Assembly: GCF_014898055.3 (NCBI RefSeq)
Contig: NW_023601322.1
Location: 75,048,740 to 75,112,739 of the forward strand
Length of the DNA stretch: 64,000 nucleotides
Direction of reading: 5' to 3'
From: Talpa occidentalis
Taxonomy: Eukaryota; Chordata; Mammalia; Eulipotyphla; Talpidae
Part shown: piece by piece, positions 58,049 to 64,000 of the stretch
Layout: every line of letters starts with the position of its first letter
How positions within the stretch are numbered: position 1 is the stretch's first letter
The notes under the pieces: generated by a model
The model's input: the letters and a program-made list of their open reading frames with translations, nothing else
Told to the model about the DNA's origin: nothing
Database searches by the model: none
Program-made: the position numbers and the translations under genes

Positions 58049-58149
58049 GGTTCTCGGTGCTCTTCTGATGCCAGTATGCTTGGAGAGATGATGTTTGGTT
58101 CAGTAGCGATGAGCTACAAAGGATCCACTTTAAAAATTCATCAGATCCG
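58049..58149 (+). CDS. FNIP1: FNIP1 exon 4 (residues 119-151 plus two bases of codon 152)
   Basis: Encodes [20 protein letters not shown] followed by [13 protein letters not shown] and the first two bases of Arg152. The [22 protein letters not shown] block is a highly conserved FNIP1/FNIP2 segment of the N-terminal domain. Acceptor TTGTTTAG, donor CCG|GTAGGG read as CG before GT. Enters phase 0, leaves phase 2. No frame break. Confidence 0.96.
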
Positions 58150-58394
58150 GTAGGGAATTTTCTGATTTTTCTTAATGAAGTCATTTTTAGAATAGGTAAT
58201 TTTTTAAAGATGAGAGAATTCATATAGTTATCATTCTAGTTGTGCATGTCATATACTCTGTAAAGGATTTAATGCTACTTCATGGATGTTGTAACTATGC
58301 TGTGAAATTTCTGTGACTTAACACATTTTTATATATAATAAGCCAAAAAGTTAATTGTGTTTGAGTTTTCATCTTCCTCTCTTTCTCTTCATAG
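58150..58394 (+). other. FNIP1: FNIP1 intron 4 (245 bp)
   Basis: The only short intron and the only one with no repeat. Acceptor side is a strong pyrimidine tract (CCTCTCTTTCTCTTCATAG). Confidence 0.9.
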
Positions 58395-58469
58395 CTCCCC
58401 TCCACAGCTTATGCTCAGCAAAGTTTTTACTGCTCGGACTGGCAGCAGTATTTGTGGAAGTCTCAATAC
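58395..58469 (+). CDS. FNIP1: FNIP1 exon 5 (residues 152-176 plus two bases of codon 177)
   Basis: Completes Arg152 and encodes [20 protein letters not shown] followed by GSLN and two bases of Thr177. The [13 protein letters not shown] segment is a conserved FNIP motif. Acceptor CTTCATAG, donor AC|GTAAGT, the best donor match among the exons. Length 75 with phase 2 at both ends, so skipping would delete 25 residues in frame. Confidence 0.96.
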
Positions 58470-58607
58470 GTAAGTGATTATGGATCCAGAGAGAAATGAA
58501 TTATTTAAGATGTTCAAAATATGAAAAATAATATATTTCTCTTGGGATTACAGCATAAATTCATATTCTGGTCCTTAAATTTGAAAGTTCATGGAACCCA
58601 GATTCCC

Positions 58608-61600
58608 CCCTGTCCTCAGCTTTATTGGTATATAATTGGCATAAAATATATGTAAGTTTGAGGTGCACAGTGTGTTGATTTGATACATTTACATTTATAT
58701 ATATTACAAAGTAGTTAGCATAGCTAACACCTCCACCCTATCATATAATTGCCATTTCTTTTTTGTGATGAAACATTTATGATCTGTTATAGCAGTTGTA
58801 AATATAAATATATAATACACTATTATTAGCTATGATCAGTGTGCTGTATATAAGATTCCCAGAACCTGTTAAATTTATCAGTGGAAGTTTATACCTTTGA
58901 CTATTGTCTCCCGATTTCCCCCACTTGCAGCCTACTAGCTCTCCGTTTCTCTGAGTTTGACTTTTTTATATTCCACATATACATATATGCGTGATATATG
59001 GGTTTGTGTGTGTGTGCATGCACTATCTTTTTTATCAATTTGTTATTGGCAGATAGATTGTCTCTGTATTTTAACTGTTGTCAGCTATACTGCAGTATAC
59101 ATTAGAGTGAGCATGTCTGTGAGGTCCTCATTTCAGTTGTTTTGGATATATATACCCATGAATATCATTGCAAGATAATACGTTATTCCTATTTTTAATT
59201 ATTTGAGGCACTGCCACACTGTTCAATAATATATCAATTTACATTTTCACCAGTAGTGCACAAGTGTTCCCCTTTCTCCACACCCTTGACAACTCTTGAT
59301 AGCTCTTATATTTTGTTGACAGCCATTCTAACAGATGTGAGGTGGTATCTCATTATACCTTGATTTACTTTTCACTAATGATTGGTGATGTTGATTAGCC
59401 ATTTTCATGTCTTCTTGGGGAAAATGTCTCTTCAATTCTTCTGAACATTTAGAGAAACTTTTATTGGGGATTTGTTTTTTTGCTTTTCTATTTGAGTTCC
59501 TTATAGATTTTGGATATTACTGCTTATTAGACATGGGATTTGGAAATATTTTTTCCCATTTGGCAGGGTGTTTTTAATTTTGTTGATGGTTTATGTTGCT
59601 GTGCAGAAACTTTTAAGATTGATGTAGTTCCACTTATTTATGTTTTTGTTGTTTGTGTTTTGGTGTTGTAGCTAGGAAGTTGCTGTTAAGAACAACACCA
59701 AGGAGTTTTTTCCCTGTGATGACTTCTAGGAATTTTATGGTCCCAGGTCTTATGTTTCAGCTTTTAATCCATTTTGAGTTCATTCTTGTGAGTGGTGTAA
59801 GATAAGTCTCCAGCTTGATTCTTCTGCATCTGTTTATCTAATTTTCCCAACACCATTTATTGAAGAGACTATTCTTTCCCAATGGAGTATTCTTGGTTCC
59901 CTTATCAAGTATTGGTTGACTATATCTACGGTGGGTTATTTGGGGGCTCTTGATTTTGTTATATTGGTCTATATGTCTATTTTTTTTAATGTCAGTATCA
60001 TACTCTTTATGCCAGTTGAAGTCAGGGTGTGTATATGGCTTTTTTTCTTTTTTCTCCCTTTGGTGTCTTTTGTGGTTCCATACAAATTTCAGGATTGTTT
60101 TTTCTGTTTCTGAGAAAAATGCTTTGGAATTTTGATAGGGATCGTATTGAATTTATATATAACTTTGGGTAGCATGGGCGTTTTAAAAATATTCATTCTT
60201 ACGGTTTATAAACACAGGGTATCTTTCTGTTTTCAATTTTTTTTTCATTGAAACTTACAGTTTTCAGTGTGTAAAAGTCTTTCAACTCCTTGATTAAATT
60301 TGTTCCCAAGTATTTTTTTTATTTTGGTGCTATTATGAATGAAGTTTTTTCTTAATTTCTTTTTTGGATGTTTAGTATTAGTGTATGGAAACACAACTAT
60401 TTTCTGTATGTAGACTTTGTGTCCTGCAACTTTACTAATTCAATGATTAGTTACAGTAGTTTTTTTGTGGAGTCTTTAGGGTTTTCTCTATATCAGAGTG
60501 TATCAGCTATAGACATAAGCAATTTTACTTCCTCCTTCCCTATTTAGATGCCTTTTATTTCTTTTTCTTGCCTGATTGCTCTGGCTGGTACTTGAGTGCT
60601 AGCATCTTTGTCTTGTTTCTGATCTTAAAGGAAGAGCTTTGAACCTTTTGCTGTTGTGTATGAAACTGGCTGTGGGTTTGTTAATTACGTGACCTTTTCC
60701 TGTTGAGTTATGTTTCTATGATACCCACTTTTTAAAGGGTTTTTGTCATAAAAAGTTGTGTTATGTCAAGTGCTTTTTCACTATCCGTTGAGATAATCAT
60801 GATTTTCATCTTTATTAAGATGATGTATACCATTTATTGATCTGCATGTGTTGAACCCTCCTTGCATTCTAGGCTTGGATCCCACATGATTCAATGTGTG
60901 TCTTTTAATATGCTGTTGAAGAAAGTTTGCTAATATTTTGTTGAGAATTTTTACATTTACAGTCATCAGGGATGTTGGCCAGTACTTTTCTTATATATCC
61001 TTATCTGACCTTGGTGTCAGGGCACTGCAGGCCTTCTAAAGGAGGCTAGGAGTAGCCCCTCCTCAAGATTTTAAAGCATTTGAGAAGTATTTGTGTTAAT
61101 TATTTTTTAAATGTTTGGTAGAATTCACCATCTGGTCTTTTCTGTATTGGGAGATTTTTGATTATTTTTTCAATTCAATTGGTCCACTCAGATTTTCTAT
61201 TTCTTTTTCAATTACTATTATTATTATTGACATTGTTATTTTATTGAGGTAAAATCTTGGTAAAATGTATGTTTCTAGGAATTTATGTTTCCTTTAGATT
61301 ATACAGTTTGTTGGTGTATTATTGTTCATAGTAGCCTGTCATGATCCTTTTTATTTCTGTGGTATCAGTTGCAATGTCTCATCATTCAGTTCTCATTTCA
61401 TTTATTATTCTCCTTTTTTTCTGAGTTAGTTTAAGTTAGTCTGGGTTTGTCAATTTTATCTTTTCAGAGAGTCATTTTTATTTTCATTCATCTTTTCTGT
61501 TATTTTTCTTGTCTCTTCAAATTTTTTTCTTTTTGATCTTATTTTCTTTAGGTTTAGGTTTAGTTCTTCTTTTTCTAGTTCCCAGGGTATAAATGAGGTT

Positions 61601-62290
61601 GTTTGAGCTCTTTCTTGCTTTTTATTTTAGGCATTCATTGCTATAAACTCCTTATTGGAACCTCTTTGCAGCATCCCATATGTTTTGATGCTTTCGTTTT
61701 CATTTGTTTCAAGATATTTCTTGAGTTCCCTTTTGATTTCTTCTTTCTTTGACTCATTGATTATTTACAGACATGTTTCATCTGTACATATTTGGATTTT
61801 CTAACTTTTCCTCCTGTTGTGATTTCTAGCTTAACACAATTGTCATCAGAAAGAATTATGATTTCAGTCTTTAAATTTGCTAAGACATATTTTGTGATCT
61901 ATCTTGTGATCTGGCCTGGAGAATGTAAAGGTGCACTTGCGAAGAGTATGCATTTTGTTGATGTTGGATGGAATGTTCTCTCTATTCTGTTAGTTCCTTA
62001 ATGACTTGTCCTCCTTATCATTATATGACTTATTGTCTCTTGTTACCATTTTTGATTTAAAGTCTGTTTTGTGCAACATAGGTATAGTTGTCTCGGCTCT
62101 CTTTTTGTTTCCACTTGTATGGAATATCTTTTTTTAATCCCTTCATTTTGAGTTTATGTGTGTCTTTAAAATCTGAGTATATCTCTTATAGACAAGCAAG
62201 TTGTTGGGTCTTGTTTTTTTATCCATCCTATCACTGTGCGTTGGGACTAGATTATGTCCTCATTTTTGAATGAAGTTCAAGAACAGGAAT
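58608..62290 (-). repeat. Old L1 (L1MA/B-like), antisense, 3.7 kb
   Basis: Starts with the antisense 3' UTR (TTTATTGGTATATAATTGGC, TAAGTTTGAGGTGCACAGTG), passes through the ORF2 C-terminus, reverse transcriptase (the minus frame at 60781-60966 shows [17 protein letters not shown] and [18 protein letters not shown]) and reaches the endonuclease end near 62290. Many frameshifts and stops; 5'-truncated. Confidence 0.85.
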
Positions 62291-63204
62291 TCTGGTTTCC
62301 CTTTCTCTTATTTTCTAGAAGCTATATCTGGAAGTAAAATCTTGAATGCTCATTTTCCAATTTACATTCCTATGATAAGTTAGCATCTACAGGTTGTACA
62401 CTTGAGTTTTCAAATACCCTGCAGAATTGGCCCTAGGTTAGTCTTAGTGGGGCACAAAGGTATTGTAAGTAGTTAGTGCCATGGTTGGTATGTCAAAGCT
62501 GAAACAAGGGTGGGCCTGATGTCAAGATTATGAATTTCATGCTAGAACCTGAGAAATGAAGGATTGAAACTTAGGTGCAGTGGTAATAGAATCCAGAGAT
62601 GGATTCTGCAAGTGCCGAGTCAGATTTCTGAATAGGGAGAATAGATGAAGGGACTCAAAGTCAAAAGCATCATCATGAAGCAGCAGGAGATTGCGCGAAA
62701 CTGGAGAAAAATCACAAGAGCCTTCGTTAATTTTAAATTCTCTAAAAAGATGTTTAAGGGGTTTTATTAGCTAAGATTATAATAACTAATTTTTTTTTTA
62801 ACTTTTAGGAAAGAGTCAGAGATATTTTTTAAATATCATGGACACTTACAAAATTTGATGTCAAAAGTGCTTATTTTTAAGCGTAGTATAATACTCTTAA
62901 AATAGAAATTATTTATTCTACATTGGAATTAATGATTTTTACGATAATTCCATCAACTTCTTCATATTTTTTAATTTGTAATTGGTAGTCCTTAAATTTT
63001 CAGAATGTTTACTTTGTACTAAAGGCATAAATACTTTTGTTACTCTGAGTAATTTGCTAAAAGAAATTATATAGACCATTTGTAGTATGTGGACTAAAGA
63101 TACTTCTTAGATACTTTATTTAATCTTACTCTTCTGTCTTCCAAAAGTTTGAAAGTCTTTTTATATTCAAAATATTATTGTGAGTGCTTTATTACTTATT
63201 TATT

Positions 63205-63512
63205 TGTTTGTTTGTTTATTTATTTATTTTGAAGATTTATTTATTTTATTTATTTATACAAGCACTGGGTACAATCAGAAGCGCGGGAGGGTGAGAGAAT
63301 TCACCAGAGCCAGAGCGGGGAGCAGAGCAGGCAGAAGGACCGAAGTACACTGCTGAGGGGAGCAGCGGGCGGCAGGAGAGGTCTGCGCGCCATGCCGGGC
63401 CCTCCTCTGGTGGCCGGGGAGCAGCCGGGGATCGAGCCAGCTCTGCAGAGGCTGCGGGCAGCTTCGCAACCCAGCAACCCAGCGCTCAACCCCTGCGCCA
63501 CCAGGGAGGCCC
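63205..63512 (-). repeat. tRNA-headed SINE, type 3b
   Basis: Antisense, 390 bp before exon 6. Contains a small internal duplication CAACCCAGCAACCCAGCG near the head. Flanks TGCTTTATTACTTA and TGCTTTATAATTTA are an imperfect target duplication. Confidence 0.92.
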
Positions 63513-63901
63513 TGCTTTATAATTTAAATCAGGGTCAAAGACTTTCTCTATAAAAATCCAGGTAGCAAATATTGTTGGCTTTGTGAGCCAGACATTCTGC
63601 CATAGTTTTTCAATGCTTTCATTGTAGCATGAAATCAACCATACACAATACATAAATGAATGAAAAATTTTCCAGTAAATTTTATTTATAAAATTTTCCA
63701 GTAAAATTTTATTTATAAAAACAGAGAGGAAACTGAATTTAGCTCTCACATTGTAATTTTTGCCAATTTCTGACTTAAATGGTTATATCTATGAATAGGG
63801 AAATTGAAAACTTAAAGCATTGTATATACCAGGCTATATAAGGAATTGCCATCAGGAGCATAAAATGAATTTGGAATTTTTTTTTTCCTTCTCCCTCTTA
63901 G

Positions 63902-63993
63902 GCTGCAAGACAGTCTTGAATTTATCAATCAGGACAACAATACATTAAAGGCTGATAATAACACAATTATTAACGGACTACTTGGAAATATAG
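63902..63993 (+). CDS. FNIP1: FNIP1 exon 6 (codon 177 to first base of codon 208)
   Basis: One base completes Thr177; then 30 codons: [20 protein letters not shown] followed by [10 protein letters not shown] and one base of Gly208. Asn/Asp-rich loop-like segment typical of FNIP1. Acceptor CTCCCTCTTAG, donor ATAG|GTAAAT. The window ends seven bases into intron 6, so about 960 residues, including the FNIP middle and C-terminal (DENN-like) regions, lie outside. Confidence 0.96.
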
Positions 63994-64000
63994 GTAAATG

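Larger units (their letters stand above)
58470..63901 (+). other. FNIP1: FNIP1 intron 5 (5.4 kb)
   Basis: GTAAGT to CTCCCTCTTAG with a long pyrimidine tract. Most of it is one antisense old L1 (58608-62290) plus one SINE. 62300-63200 and 63530-63880 hold nothing recognisable, apart from a local AAAATTTTCCAGTAAA doublet at about 63664-63705. Confidence 0.85.

Noticed and set aside
702..63512. Possible tRNA genes at SINE heads
   Set aside because: A- and B-box-like sequences are present, but the heads do not fold into a complete cloverleaf by eye and are fused to SINE bodies with target duplications. They are retroposons, not tRNA genes.
63664..63705. Doubled AAAATTTTCCAGTAAA motif before exon 6
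   Set aside because: A short AT-rich local duplication with no link to a known element; too small to support a functional claim.

Overview
This is a vertebrate, almost certainly placental-mammal, genomic window. It holds no prokaryotic gene organisation. It contains one CpG-island promoter, six short coding exons with GT/AG splice sites and consistent phases, and large introns packed with LINE-1, L2, MIR, hAT/Tigger DNA-transposon fossils and about 41 copies of one tRNA-headed SINE. The species cannot be fixed from the sequence. As far as I can recall the consensus sequences, the SINE is not primate Alu, rodent B1/B2, carnivore CAN, horse ERE, ruminant BOV-tA, cetacean CHR-2, pig PRE, vesper-bat VES, horseshoe-bat Rhin-1, Sorex SOR or hedgehog type. 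Another laurasiatherian lineage is possible but is a guess.

The only gene recognised is FNIP1 (folliculin-interacting protein 1), on the + strand. A CpG island covers about 2490-3870. The start codon is at 3324 in exon 1 (coding 3324-3415). Coding exons 2-6 lie at 36744-36870, 54189-54323, 58049-58149, 58395-58469 and 63902-63993, and the window ends just inside intron 6. Together they encode about 207 N-terminal residues of a protein that is about 1,166 residues in human. No internal stop or frameshift is seen. FNIP1 pairs with folliculin (FLCN) as the RagC/D GTPase-activating complex at the lysosome, which permits mTORC1 to phosphorylate TFEB/TFE3. The promoter carries two CACGTGA E-boxes, 78 bp apart, that could close a TFEB/TFE3 feedback loop, and a 12-codon upstream ORF precedes the start.

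Layout: 1-2490, upstream DNA with L2 remnants and one SINE; 2490-3870, promoter island and exon 1; 3416-36743, intron 1 (33 kb) with about 28 SINEs, MIR/L2 and old L1 pieces; 36871-54188, intron 2 with a broken Tigger-like (pogo) transposase, a sense old L1 and three antisense L1 ORF2 fragments; 53541-54077, a patchwork duplication ending 111 bp before exon 3; 54324-63901, introns 3-5 with a 3.7-kb antisense old L1. The SINE falls into at least three subfamilies and many copies have clear target-site duplications. About 27 of 41 copies are antisense to FNIP1.

No previously undescribed gene system is visible. The items most worth a second look are the chimeric duplication beside exon 3, the unassigned SINE family (with a tail-extended young subfamily and repeated tail-on-tail insertions), and the promoter E-box/uORF arrangement.
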